A DNA stretch of 64,000 bases, taken from assembly GCA_030568195.1 (NCBI GenBank), contig JAJLTO010000002.1, positions 930,001 to 994,000 of the forward strand, in the 5' to 3' direction. A program made the position numbers and the translations under genes. The notes under the pieces are model-generated. The model had not been told where the DNA came from. It saw nothing but the letters and a program-made list of their open reading frames with translations, and did not search any database. Of this stretch, positions 1 through 11,000 are shown one piece after another. This DNA is from Dipodascopsis uninucleata var. uninucleata (taxonomy: Eukaryota > Ascomycota > Lipomycetes > Lipomycetales > Lipomycetaceae). Positions within the stretch are counted from its first letter, which is position 1; each line of letters opens with the position of its first letter.

Positions 1-2
1 AC

Positions 3-1403
3 GGTGGATTTGCACAGGAATCGCCTATAAAGCAGAAGACAATACTCTCTTCCGATGAGATTCATGATAATAACAAGCATGGGCCACTAGTCTCAGAGCG
101 ATATCAAGGAGAGACGGATGAAAATTTAGTAGATGCTGATGTGGATGATACCTTTTCACAAGGATTATTGCCGCCTTCAGCGTTAGACTCTCAGCATTCT
201 AGTCGCCCTAAGTTGGAGAGAGCTGATAGTGATATTCTTCTTTCAAGAAGTAATTTGAGAAAGGCCATTCGTCTGGGAAAAGTTAAGCCAGATGCAGCGT
301 TCAGGTCGGGTGTTAATAGACTTACTGGTAATTTACGGCAAAGACGACGTAGACAAGAGGACGAATATAGTTCGACGTTAAAACCGAAAAGTCGTGCGTC
401 TAATATATCTGATAACGATGGTTCAACTCAGCCTTCAAGAGCTGCATCTGTAGTAACAGATGAGTCTGGTAAGAAGGATGATGAGATAGAAAACGAAGTA
501 AATTTGTCTAGTAGGGCTTCTGATATTGCCGTGGGAGATGATGACTCTGAAGATGCTCAAGCTGTTGGTGGAGATAGCGTACCGACTATTTATGATCAAT
601 ATGGTGAACCTATTGACGACATAAATACAGATCTGCAAGAAGCTGCAGAAAAATTCGTTGAAAGAGTACACGCTTTAGAAGAGGAGTTGGTGTGTTATGA
701 ACAAAGATCGGATGATAGCAGGACATTAATGAGATTCTCGAGGTCTTGCTCAAATCTTTCTGAACTCGTCGACCATCATTGTATTGCTGGAGGACTGGGA
801 ATATTTACCAAGCTCAACACTTCTACGGACGAGGAAGATAAGCCAGTGAGAAGAATGAGCTTTTCACTCGTTGATTCACATTTTTTTACATGGGAAGAAC
901 CCTTCGACCATTCGATAGTATCTTTGGTCCGTCGTCTAGACCGCATCAAAAAGCTACAAGAGTGGAGTAAATCACAAATTGGTACCCAAGGACTATCTGG
1001 ATTTGTAAATGATTATGATGATCATGTTAACGACTTAGGCGATCTAATGAGTAGGGCTACTGCGAAGTTTAGCGAGATACAACAAGAGGTAGAATATCTT
1101 GACCAGCAGGATAGTTACCTTGCGAACCGTGTTCACGAGCTCGACACACTTGCCTCTCGAGTACAGTACGAGGTTCGCACTTTAGACAAAAAGTTGAATG
1201 ATCTTGACGAGTCCATTGACTCTTTTGGGGTGGTCATAGAGTCCATGGATAAGAGAATTCGTACATTCCATGGTCGTTATAACAACAATATAAGCGTCGC
1301 TGCTAACGTTAGTATCAGCAGTAGTAACAACGAAGGAAATAATGATGTTGACGATGCTAATAGTACTAATGACGAAGATAATGACTCACGGAAATATCAG
1401 TAG
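3..1403 (+). CDS. Unrecognised coiled-coil protein, 3' part only
   Basis: The reading frame is open from the first bases of the window to the stop at 1401-1403, so the true start lies upstream and this is a C-terminal fragment of about 466 residues. I do not recognise the family. The N-terminal half is rich in Ser, Asp, Arg and Glu and looks disordered, with a basic RQRRRRQ patch. The second half has two helical, heptad-like stretches: one starting near EEAEKFVERVHALEEEL-type sequence around 640-700, and a longer one from about 930 to 1280 containing LVRRLDRIKKLQEW and VQYEVRTLDKKLNDLDES. The last 35 residues are an Asn/Asp/Ser-rich tail. It could be a cytoskeletal, kinetochore or membrane-tethering scaffold, but nothing visible decides this. 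Confidence 0.75.
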   Translation, partial: GGFAQESPIKQKTILSSDEIHDNNKHGPLVSERYQGETDENLVDADVDDTFSQGLLPPSALDSQHSSRPKLERADSDILLSRSNLRKAIRLGKVKPDAAFRSGVNRLTGNLRQRRRRQEDEYSSTLKPKSRASNISDNDGSTQPSRAASVVTDESGKKDDEIENEVNLSSRASDIAVGDDDSEDAQAVGGDSVPTIYDQYGEPIDDINTDLQEAAEKFVERVHALEEELVCYEQRSDDSRTLMRFSRSCSNLSELVDHHCIAGGLGIFTKLNTSTDEEDKPVRRMSFSLVDSHFFTWEEPFDHSIVSLVRRLDRIKKLQEWSKSQIGTQGLSGFVNDYDDHVNDLGDLMSRATAKFSEIQQEVEYLDQQDSYLANRVHELDTLASRVQYEVRTLDKKLNDLDESIDSFGVVIESMDKRIRTFHGRYNNNISVAANVSISSSNNEGNNDVDDANSTNDEDNDSRKYQ

Positions 1404-1841
1404 ATTTGTTCTGTTAATTTAAGATATATTAATATGGTCGTAACAAATATCAGTAAATGATCTTTATAATGTTATCTTTATAATGTAAATACTTCTATTA
1501 ATAGCCCTCTTGTATATATGTATGACCAGAAGTCCGGCATATTTTTATGTATTCAATACTTAGAGTATATAATATACTATGATTTGGAATATATAACGAT
1601 TTATAGGTGTAACAGTGTTCAAGTTTCTTGTCGATTAACAAGTCGTCATTACGTAGTGAGTTCTGCATGTTCCAGATGAAGAACCGAGACGTAATAAAAG
1701 ACCCAAAGGGTTGGTTCAGGTTTTTGACTTCTCCCAACGTGTATTTTCACATAATTCTTTAGATTCTAGAGTAATCTTTTAAGTCTGAACTTTTATCGAC
1801 AAGAACAAAGAGATATACTGCTAGAAGTGGCTTGAGCTAAC
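1404..1841. other. Intergenic, same-strand spacer
   Basis: AT-rich spacer between the upstream coiled-coil gene and TAP42. A minus-strand open frame at 1498-1737 has no coding character. No RNA gene is visible; it presumably holds the terminator of the first gene and the TAP42 promoter. Confidence 0.5.
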
Positions 1842-3149
1842 ATGGCGGTTACGGTAGATCGCACTCTCAAAGAAGACTTCGTGGATGCTCTCAAAATATA
1901 TACAAAACTCTTTCCAGGTCTTCCCTCATTGAACCCCTTCAGCAGTGATGTCGAAAGCAGCACTTCGGATTCTCTAATGAAAAACCTCAGTAATGGAAGT
2001 GCTTCGGATGAATATCAAAAATTATTGAGAGATGCTATAGCTGCCTTCGAAACGGCGAAAATAAAGTTGGAAAACATGTTATTGTTCAGCACGAACGAGA
2101 CTGCGGAAGATATTACTACCAAGGAGATTCCATACTTAGCTCTTGACTATTACTTGGCAACGTTAGTAGATCGCATAAAATCCACAGTGATACCAGCCAG
2201 ACGACCTACCGTATTGAGAGCCAAAGCTTTATATCTGTCTTTTTTGTCACTATGTGATTCATATGAACTTCTTGACAGGCAATCAGCGAAATTACTACAC
2301 CAGATTCAGGATACTCCAATAACAACACCTATATATGCTTCAGCAAATGCTCAGCGATATAGTGATCCAGCGTCCATGAGAAATGCCAAAATAGCAAAAT
2401 TTAAGAAAGAGAGAGCGCTTGAACAACAGATCGCCGAACTTGATCTGCGAAGACGAGAGAGAGGGGCTGGAAATACTCAAGATGCAGATGAAGACAACGG
2501 GGATGATGAGGTTGCTCGAAATCTTTATTTCAAACAGATCGAGCTCCTTGTGGGTAAGGCATTCGACGCTTTGCAGGGCCTTGACATGGAACTACAAATC
2601 CTCGAACGTGCTGCGTCTCAGCCTCAACAGAGTGGGCCTGAGCAAGACCCACAACAGACGAGTGACGAGAGAGGTCGAAGAAGAGACGATGATAACTATT
2701 CGGAGCGCGTTGATCCATCTCTCTCTGTACTCAATAGCGCACCAATTCTTACTTCAGATGGAAAAGTTAATAGGCCATTTACCATTGTATCAAGCAGAGA
2801 GCAGACGCGACAAAAAGTGTTTGGACCGGGATATGTCCTGCCAACTATGACAATAGACGAGTATCTGGAGGAAGAGCGCAGACGCGGCAATATTATTGAA
2901 GGCGGAGGTGCACAGTCGGAAATTATGCCAGAGAAAGACGATGACAATGAAGCGGCAGCCGACAGAGAAACATATAGATTGCGTGAATGGGATAAGTTTA
3001 CGGAAGCAAATCCTCGGTAAGTGGAAGAAGGCATCTGCCAGAGGAGTCGTAGATGCTCTAAATGTCTTTGAAGTCTCTATTATATCACAATAGGCACTGA
3101 CTGAATTTCTTAATATAGTGGATCTGGTAATACAATGAATCTTGGGTGA
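1842..3149 (+). CDS. TAP42: TAP42/alpha4-family PP2A regulatory protein
   Basis: Two exons, 1842-3016 and 3119-3149, give 401 residues. TAP42 (IGBP1/alpha4) binds PP2A-type catalytic subunits (Pph21/22, Sit4) and links them to TORC1 signalling in the cytoplasm. Family marks are the helical N-terminal domain with LALDYYLATLVDRIKSTV and RPTVLRAKALYLSFLSLCD, then DPASMRNAKIAKFKKERALE, and the C-terminal TIDEYLEEERRRGNII block followed by an acidic stretch. The intron has a GTAAGT donor, a CTGAC branch region and an AG at 3117-3118. The 31-nt last exon encodes GSGNTMNLG; a similar GAGNT-type ending is typical of the family, which supports the join. Without splicing the frame would stop right at the intron. 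It converges with the IAH1-like gene, whose stop is 155 bp away. Confidence 0.93.
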
Positions 3150-3303
3150 GTAAAATTCTTGATTATTCTTAAGCAGAGTCTTTTGAATAGAACTTTTGCA
3201 CGCTTCGTCGTTCATACATTATAACTACTGCCTTGGGTGATTAAAGAAAAAGTATATTACGTTTCGCGGTCTATAAAACATTTAATACTATTCACTTCCA
3301 AGT

Positions 3304-4065
3304 CTAATAGTACCTTTTGGCAGCTTCTATCCATCCTGGTTCAACCCCTGGCATGTCGCTAGGTTTTTTGTCTGGCCACTGGTCAATAACTTCTCTCACC
3401 ATGTCGAACAGTACCTTGTAGCCCTTTCCATTCAAGTGAAGTCCGTCCAGGGTAAATTTTGCTATTTTCTCAGTCTCATCTAACTCCATCTCCTGCTCAG
3501 AAACATCTGAAAGTCTGATGATCTCAGAAAACAGATCAATCTTGTCGACGTGGCACTCTGACCCAAGAGACTCTGGCAACTGTAGATTTACGATGGCATC
3601 AGCATACTTTTTTGTCTCCGCCTGAGTACGGTCCATGCCCTTTGTACGAGTGGCAGATTTTGCCAGCAAGGCTTTACTGATAGGCGCTGGCGTTATTAGT
3701 ATAAATCGTGCTCTTGGTGCACTGTTATGAAGCTCAAATATGAAGTTCCGTGCAGTTTCCTCTAGCTCACTAACCGCAATATGGTGAGGAGTTCCATCTA
3801 GGCAGCTGTCGTTAGTCCCGAGCCATAGTAGGAAGGCAGAAACCCGATCACTTCCGATTCGCTCAATCTCGTCAACAGTCCGAGATATCTGCGGTTTGAG
3901 CCATTTGCTAGAATAGCCAGATAGTCCACGATTGAGAACATCTGCTCTACGTCCGAAGCAGAATGATAGAGCTGCTGGAAAACAGAATTCTCCGTCACTG
4001 TTCCACGATAACTCGAACTGCGAATCTCCAATAAGGTAGATCTTTCTATATTCTTCTCTCTCCAT
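3304..4065 (-). CDS. IAH1: IAH1-like SGNH/GDSL esterase
   Basis: A single-exon gene of 253 residues, close to the 238 of yeast Iah1, which hydrolyses isoamyl acetate and related short acetate esters. All SGNH blocks are present: IGDSQFE with nucleophile Ser15, the oxyanion Gly in NRGLSGYSS (Gly48), GTND with Asn85, and DGLHLNGKGY giving the catalytic Asp207 and His210. No signal peptide or membrane segment is seen, so a cytoplasmic enzyme is expected. The start ATG at 4065 directly precedes the first beta-strand and leaves no spare N-terminus. The exact substrate cannot be read from sequence; the GDSQ variant of GDSL is normal for the IAH1 branch. Confidence 0.9.
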   Translation of the reverse strand: MEREEYRKIYLIGDSQFELSWNSDGEFCFPAALSFCFGRRADVLNRGLSGYSSKWLKPQISRTVDEIERIGSDRVSAFLLWLGTNDSCLDGTPHHIAVSELEETARNFIFELHNSAPRARFILITPAPISKALLAKSATRTKGMDRTQAETKKYADAIVNLQLPESLGSECHVDKIDLFSEIIRLSDVSEQEMELDETEKIAKFTLDGLHLNGKGYKVLFDMVREVIDQWPDKKPSDMPGVEPGWIEAAKRYY

Positions 4066-4316
4066 TTGCCACTAGCAATTTAATAGTACGCAGCCTCTCT
4101 TTCATTACTCGTAATTCCTAAAAGATGCCTCAAATGCGTATAAATAATGATATTTTGTCGGTCGTGCCAGATTTTCGAATGATACATTACCTAATAGAAC
4201 CTTATTGATGAGTCATAAAGTTTGTAACGTTTAACATGCTGCGACGATCAAGCTTTTTCACATTCAGAACTTTTTTCACAGGCCGCATTTTCTTGAAAAG
4301 TAGAATTCTTATCTGG

Positions 4317-4319
4317 TAT

Positions 4320-4352
<33 letters not shown>
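4317..4352. repeat. (TA)n microsatellite
   Basis: Thirty-six bases of TA dinucleotides with one interruption, lying 67-102 bp upstream of the likely ATG of the fibronectin-III protein gene. It probably sits in that gene's promoter or 5' leader. Confidence 0.9.
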
Positions 4353-4418
4353 CCAAGTTTTTTGGATACAAGAATAAAGCAACAGAAGTGGCCAGAGGTA
4401 ATTCAAAGGAGAAGCAAG

Positions 4419-7400
4419 ATGTTGCTGTCACTTTTAGCGACAATTGTGTCACTCTTGTGGTTGCTACATCGCGCGACCAGGTTACTGCAGATTCCTATTC
4501 CTACACTTGTTTCGCTTTTAGGGATCGATATACCAGCATCACCTCACGTGTGTCTTGATGCTGTAACGTCAGAGTCGATTACGCTGCATTGGTCGCTCCC
4601 GGATCGAGCAACTAGCGTGGCGAAGCATGTCATCCAAATGAATGGACAGAACGGTAAGTAGATGAAACTCGGTGGAAGAGCTTAGTGAGCCGGAGACGGT
4701 GTTGAGCTGTTGTATGCTGTTCTGATGATTTGAGGCAACTGCTATTTAACAGGACCTCAGCTATAAACATCTTTAGTACGTTGGTGCTGAAGAAATTTTT
4801 CGAGTGCAACAGGAAGAAGGTGTTCTGCTTGTGCGTAAGAGTTGGTGCTAACATTGATCTAGTTGGTGAGAGTGAAAAGAGAGAAACAACAGTTACTATT
4901 ACTGGTCTGCATCCAAACCATGTATATGGTGTACGAGTATTAGCCGTAAGTGACTTTCTGTTGTTTGATATAATATATTATAAGATATAGGAAGCTAAAA
5001 TACATACAGGTCAACTCGAATCATTATTCTGCGGCCGGTCAACTGATTCGACTCCGGACTAGGAGAAAGTCTGAGGATCTAGTACTAACTGATATCCAGC
5101 CGATTCCTCATGAAGCCGTTAATGACAAGGAGGAAAACAAAGATGATTTACAGGATGTAAGTGACTCTGTAAGCCGAGCTCAGAGTAATATACATATGCA
5201 GTTCAAGCGGGGTCGTCGGACGGGAAGAAATTCCTCTACAGGAGACAGATCATCTTTCACTGCTGCCACACAACCTTACACTATCGAATCGCTGGCTGCA
5301 GAGCTCGAGCAAATACGGGCCGAAATAAGTGAAACAAGTGTACAACACATGCATGCGGAGGAAGAGTATCAAAGTACAGCAGCTGCGCTTCAGTCAGAAT
5401 TGGAGGTACTTAGAGAGAAGCGTAAGCAAGAAGATAGTGCCCGTGCTCAGATGCGGGTAGAATCAAAATCATTAGAAGAGTCAAAACGTACATTAGAGGC
5501 ACAAAAGTCAAAAATCGAGAGATCGGTAAAGCATAAGGAGGAAATTTTGGATAAGATTACAGCGAACTTTGAAAAGTGGGAAATGGAGCAGCGTCATGCT
5601 GATGAACGGCGAGTAGAGATAAATTCAGAATTAGAGAAACTAAAAAAGCATCTTTCTGATGGCCAAAAGAAGCATAATTCTGCTTTAAAACGGAGCCATC
5701 AAGAAATTGCGGAGTTGGAAGATGATATTCGCGGTTTAATAGCTAAAGTCAAGAAAGCTGAGATGGAGAAAGATCCACATACAGGCGACAAAGACCAAAA
5801 TGCATTTGCTAAGTTACTCCATGCGGAAGATTCAGAAGATCTTCATTTAGAGAATACATGGCAAGAAGTTCAAAAGTCACTTGAGTTGCGTTATGTAAAT
5901 GTTTTTGAGCAATATCGAGATGCAGAGGACAAGTTTCGAAAGGCCCAGGCAACTTTGGCAGAAGTAACTATGAAGAGTGCGCGGCTACCAGCTACTGCTT
6001 TTGGTAATAATAGTGGTTTGCTTCATACAACAGAGATGGCAAAGGTGCCTAAGAGACGTGGTCGTTCTAGAAATAAGATGCGACAGCAGGTTTCTGCACC
6101 GCTTACTTCTTATCCCCTACATGATTCACGATTCTCTGATGCAAATATATTTAATCCTACACATTTTTCGCCAGGTTCACTAAGTCATCTCGGGAAGCAA
6201 CAGTCGAACTCGTCATTACATCCCATGCCATTTTCGCTTAATACAAGCTCGATGTCTAGTCTGTACTCGGATCCGATAACGGATGGTATTGATCCAACAG
6301 ATGATGTAGTTGGGCCGACAAGTCCGTCAGTTGACATGCTGTTACCTTCAAACTTATTTGTTACGGATGATATGTCATCAGATGAAGAAGAGCATCCACG
6401 CCGACGAACCACAACTGGTGGTTCAGAACTTTCCTTGGATTCGAGTCCCATATTTTCAAATTTGCAGCCGTCTAGTTTGAGCATCTCGTCGCCATCACCT
6501 CCACCTTCGACACCTCCATCTTCAGTCTCCACTCGAGGACAGAAGCCTTTTTCGTCATTATTTACATTCTCCTCATCAGCTCCAGGTTTTGGTCGTTCAT
6601 TGTTTTCCAATATAGAAAATAACTCTGACGACCGTGTGACTGAGGGTAGTTTGGCGGCAGGATCACGTCAGAACCTTGGACCAATAGGTGCATTAGATGA
6701 TAATCCAGATGTTACTGGGACCGATAGTATTGCAACTAAACGAGTACCTGGTCGAAGACTTATGTTCAGTGGTGTGAATGCTATCAGTAATATAGGACGA
6801 AAGAAGGATAGTATGGAGAGCACTGCACCATCTATCAGTGGTGCGAGTAGTCGAAGCAGTGAAGTAGTTACTGATGATGACGAGTTCTTGGTTCTGCCTG
6901 GCGAAGCTCAGCGTCCTTTGGGAAAGAATAAATTGGCTAATTTATTTTCGTTTTCGCGACCTCGAACGACTTCAAGCTCGAGTTCTAGTGCTCAAACTAC
7001 TAGTCCTGTACTAACGACATTGCCAAACCCTCCTTCTCCTTTCAAAAATCCATTTTCTAATACACTTAACAGTTCAATACCTCTATTTGGAGCTTTTAAG
7101 CCTTCTGATTCACGTGTTCAAAGAGAAGCGGGTACTGATTTGCATGCTCAGTCTCCGCCTGCCCCTATGTCTTCAACAATAGAATCTCCTGCTCAAGCAC
7201 CGATAGGGACTAGACGTGGTAGTTATGGTTCCTGGTCTTCAGTTGTCGATGTAAAGCGACGAAGATTGAAACTGCCTTGGGATGTCAAAGATCGTGGAAG
7301 AAGTAACGGCGCTACTGCTATTGATTACTTAGATGAGCGAGAGGAGCACGACTTTGCTGATCAAGGAGACGCTAAGTCCATCGGGAGCATCAAACGGAGC

Positions 7401-7595
7401 GAAAGCAGAAGTTCAAGTTCCGAAGGATGTAGTCTAGATTCAGAAGGTTCGTTAGATGTTGATAGAATTGGTAAGCAGTTTGATGCAAACTTTGACCCTC
7501 TGGGTCCCTCAAAACTCCTGTTCAATCAAGATCTTGACTCTACTACATCCTCGAGTATCAATTCAATGCCATCTTCTTCACAGGCTACAAATTAA
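4419..7595 (+). CDS. Membrane-anchored fibronectin type III / coiled-coil protein
   Basis: Three exons, 4419-4653, 4863-4945 and 5010-7595, encode 967 residues. An N-terminal hydrophobic segment (LLSLLATIVSLLWLL, residues 2-23) is followed by a fibronectin type III domain at about 40-130 that both introns interrupt: SITLHWSLPD, then VTITGLHPNHVYGVRVLA, then AGQLIRLRTRR. A long coiled coil spans about residues 199-364, and the remaining 600 residues are Ser/Pro-rich and disordered. The layout resembles a conserved fungal family of anchored FN3 proteins of unknown function; this is family recall, not a search result. An in-frame upstream ATG at 4236 would add residues translated from the TA repeat, so 4419 is preferred. 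Both introns have consensus donors and the frame joins exactly. Confidence 0.85.
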
Positions 7596-8028
7596 TTTAC
7601 AAATTATTCTATTCTGCTTATCTTCACTTGCTTTTAATCGTAAAATTTGGTTGACGGATAGGTAGCTTGTACAGGAATACTGGCGGTGGGATTTGTTCAT
7701 TTTTAATTTCTGTTTTTGGCTTAATTTCGAATGTATAATTATATGAATGCATGCATTATTGTTATTCTTAACAGACATTGTTTTGCCTATTCGCTGTTTT
7801 GAGAAACTAGTCCTGTTTCTTCAGAAATTGCGTGCTATTTTCTTTCATATCTAGCGATAGGATACCTTCTTATATTATCCTGTACGCATAATTCTTTATA
7901 TAGTGTTCTATTACAAAAAGAACCTTTGTTCTTTTGTTAAATAACTTCAGCCAATGCACTTGCATTTTTTGTCTGTAAAGATTACTATAATATAGCAGTA
8001 TTATTTTTCAAATCTAAACTTTTGCGTA
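7596..8028. other. Convergent intergenic region
   Basis: AT-rich 3' flanks of the FN3 protein gene and LYS2, which point toward each other. No gene or RNA is visible. Confidence 0.6.
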
Positions 8029-11000
8029 TTACATGCGTCCACGTCCTCCAACGGCAGCGAGAGATTCTTTAACAGATTGTGGTACAGCGATAGAAGGTAG
8101 AGGAGAGCTGGTAGATGATAATGTAGGGCGATCAATAAAGCCGATAGATACCAGGTACGCTAAATAAATACCAATTGTTTGCTTGGAGACACCAGCTCCC
8201 TTCACTTTCGTAACTTCTGGAGAAGTCCAAGTAGATGCGTCGAATTCTAGAGCAGCAATAGCATTTTTATCATCAAGTTCAGGAGCACGAGTGGAGCTTG
8301 GCAAATTGTCCAACACAAAATGTAGCAAAGGATATAGAGCATTATCCTTTGCGTCACGCACTACATAAGTCTCCAGTGCCTGTCTCCAATGTACATAATT
8401 AACACTGGCGATATCGTAACCGTAATCTGCTAATGTACCTAAGAACTCATTGAATCTAAGGCGAGGATGTCCTGTAACATGAACAACACGAACACCACCA
8501 GGAGAGAGCGATGGCGAAGAGAACGCAGACGCTATTATGACACGAGCAACATGGTCCACCGGTACCATGTTGACAGTGTTGTGGATATCTGGAACCAAAC
8601 CAAGTTGAACACATCCTTTCATCATACGAACGATGAAGTCATCCGTGTTCGTAATACCATTAACTGACTGACCAGTTACGTATCCAGGACGTATCACCGC
8701 TCCAGTAAGACCACGAGCTCCAGCAGCTCTTACAATGTACTCAGCGGCCCATTTACTCTGACCATAGCCATTTCCGAGACCAGAAGAGGATCCTGACAAG
8801 TCATCCTCTTCAGAAACACCTGCTCGACCACTAGCAAGCTCAGCATCCGACAAATCAACAAAGTAATCGTTGTCAAGAGTAGAAGTAGATGAAACGAATA
8901 CAAAAGACTTGGGTTTTCCTTTGGCCGCCAACTCGAGAGCAGAAAGGGTACCAATAACATTAGGTCCCCGCAAGATGGTGTAAGGATAGACCCAGTGCAC
9001 TTGTGCACCATTATGAATAATAACATCAACAGTATCAGCAAGTTCCGACCACTCTTCTTGCGAAAGTCCAAGATTGTCTTGTTCAAGAGATCCGGTAACC
9101 ACACGAATGTGTGAAGCAAATGAATCTTCCCAAACACCATATGCCTTTGCAGAAGCTTGAACGCGCTCCATACCAGCTTCAGGAGTCTTCGCTCGAACAT
9201 GCAGTATAAGCTGGATGTTTGTAGATTTTCCATGAGCCGCCAACAGATCCTGGACTAGATAAGAACCAAGGAAACCAGTGGCACCAGTAACAAACACCGT
9301 TAGAGAGGTTCCTTGTTCTCGCGTAAACGGGGTAACTGCAGAAGCAAACTTAGCTGGTAGCCTTTTCTTAACGAGTGCAGCAGCATCAGCAGCATAATCC
9401 ACTGCCTCATTTTTTCCTTCCGATGACTCGGTAACTAAACCTGAAACAGGCATATCACTATTCTTGATTCTGTCTATCTCAGAAGCAAGTGCTGCAAGGG
9501 TTGGATGAGCATATACATAGCCCAAGGGTAGCTCGACTGCAAGACGTTTCCTAAGTTCAAAAATCATCCGCGTAGCAAGCATAGAGTGGCCACCAACATC
9601 AAAGAACGAGTCAGAAGGATTAATTACCGCTGGTTGATGCGGCAAGACCTCCAACCAAAGATCACGAACGGAAGCTTCAGTTACAGTCAGTGTAGGAGCA
9701 TTTCCTTCAACATTCGATGAGTTACCATTTACGGAAGCAGCAGCGGCAAGCTGTGCAGTATCAGGAAACGGCAATCTCGGTTTATCAATCTTACCATTTG
9801 GATTTAAAGGTAGCTTTGCCAATGGAACAATAACCGTTGGAACCGCATATGAAGGCAGCTTTGTCTTTAAATAGGCTCTAATATCACGAATAAGATCTGC
9901 ATATCGAACCAAACCGGAAACAATAGGATCTGATGCTTCAGTAGTAGAAGCATTCACTGTTTCATGAGGAACGAAATAAGATACTAAAGTAGGCTCTTCA
10001 TCCTTATCACGACGCACGAGCGTAATATTCTCACGAACAGCAGTATGCTGAGAGAGATGCGTATCTATTTCGCCTAGCTCAATACGGAATCCACGAATCT
10101 TTACCTGATCATCGGCTCTTCCAGAACACTCAACATTGCCGTCTGGAGTGTATCGTCCAAGGTCACCAGTACGGTAAAGACGATCACGAGGTCCTAGCCA
10201 GGCAGCACGCCATGGAGAGCTTGCAGGGATGAGATCCGGCCAAGGAGTAGTCTTAAACCAAGACTTCACAAATTTCTGAGCTGAAAGTTCTGGAAGGCCA
10301 AGGTAACATTCAGCTAGACCACCAGCACGTACATAGATTTCTCCAATCTCTCCAATAGCACATGTAAGAGATCGATCAGTTCTATTGACGACAATCAACT
10401 GAACATCTACCATACCTTTACCAGCTGGAATGACATCTTTTTGAGTAGAGAGAAAAGCAGGGTCCTCTGAAACAGATGGAATAAGATAAAATGAAACCGC
10501 ACGTTGAGTTTCAGTAGTACCATACATATTAACAATTGATACGTTACGAGCGAGAGCTTGCAATCTTCGACAATCACGCTTAGTAAGAATATCACCGACA
10601 AAGAAAGCATGATGCAAAGTAGGAATGGGCGTTGTAGCCTCGGCCGCCAACAATTGTCCCATAGCAGGAGTCAAATGAGTGACTGTGGCACCATTCTTTG
10701 CCATCCACGTAGCCAGCTGTCCAGGTGTACCAATATCATCAGGAGCTGGTACGATCAGTGACGCACCAAGGAAAAGCGGTGTAAACATATCCCGCTGGAT
10801 AGGGTCATGTGCAATACCCGACAGCATCGTAAATCTATCATTCGATGACAACCCATAAGTTTTAGCCATCCACGGGAAGTAGTATGTAAGAGAAAAGTGT
10901 CGACCACGGACGCCCTTAGGTACTCCTTCTGAACCAGACGTGAAGGAAAGCGTAGGAGTAGAGTCAGGGCCAACAACTACTCCAGTCGGAACACGAGCTT

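Noticed and set aside
4236-4418. Upstream in-frame ATG for the FN3 protein
   Set aside because: It would translate the TA microsatellite as a Tyr/Ile run and place the membrane anchor internally; the ATG at 4419 fits the family layout better.
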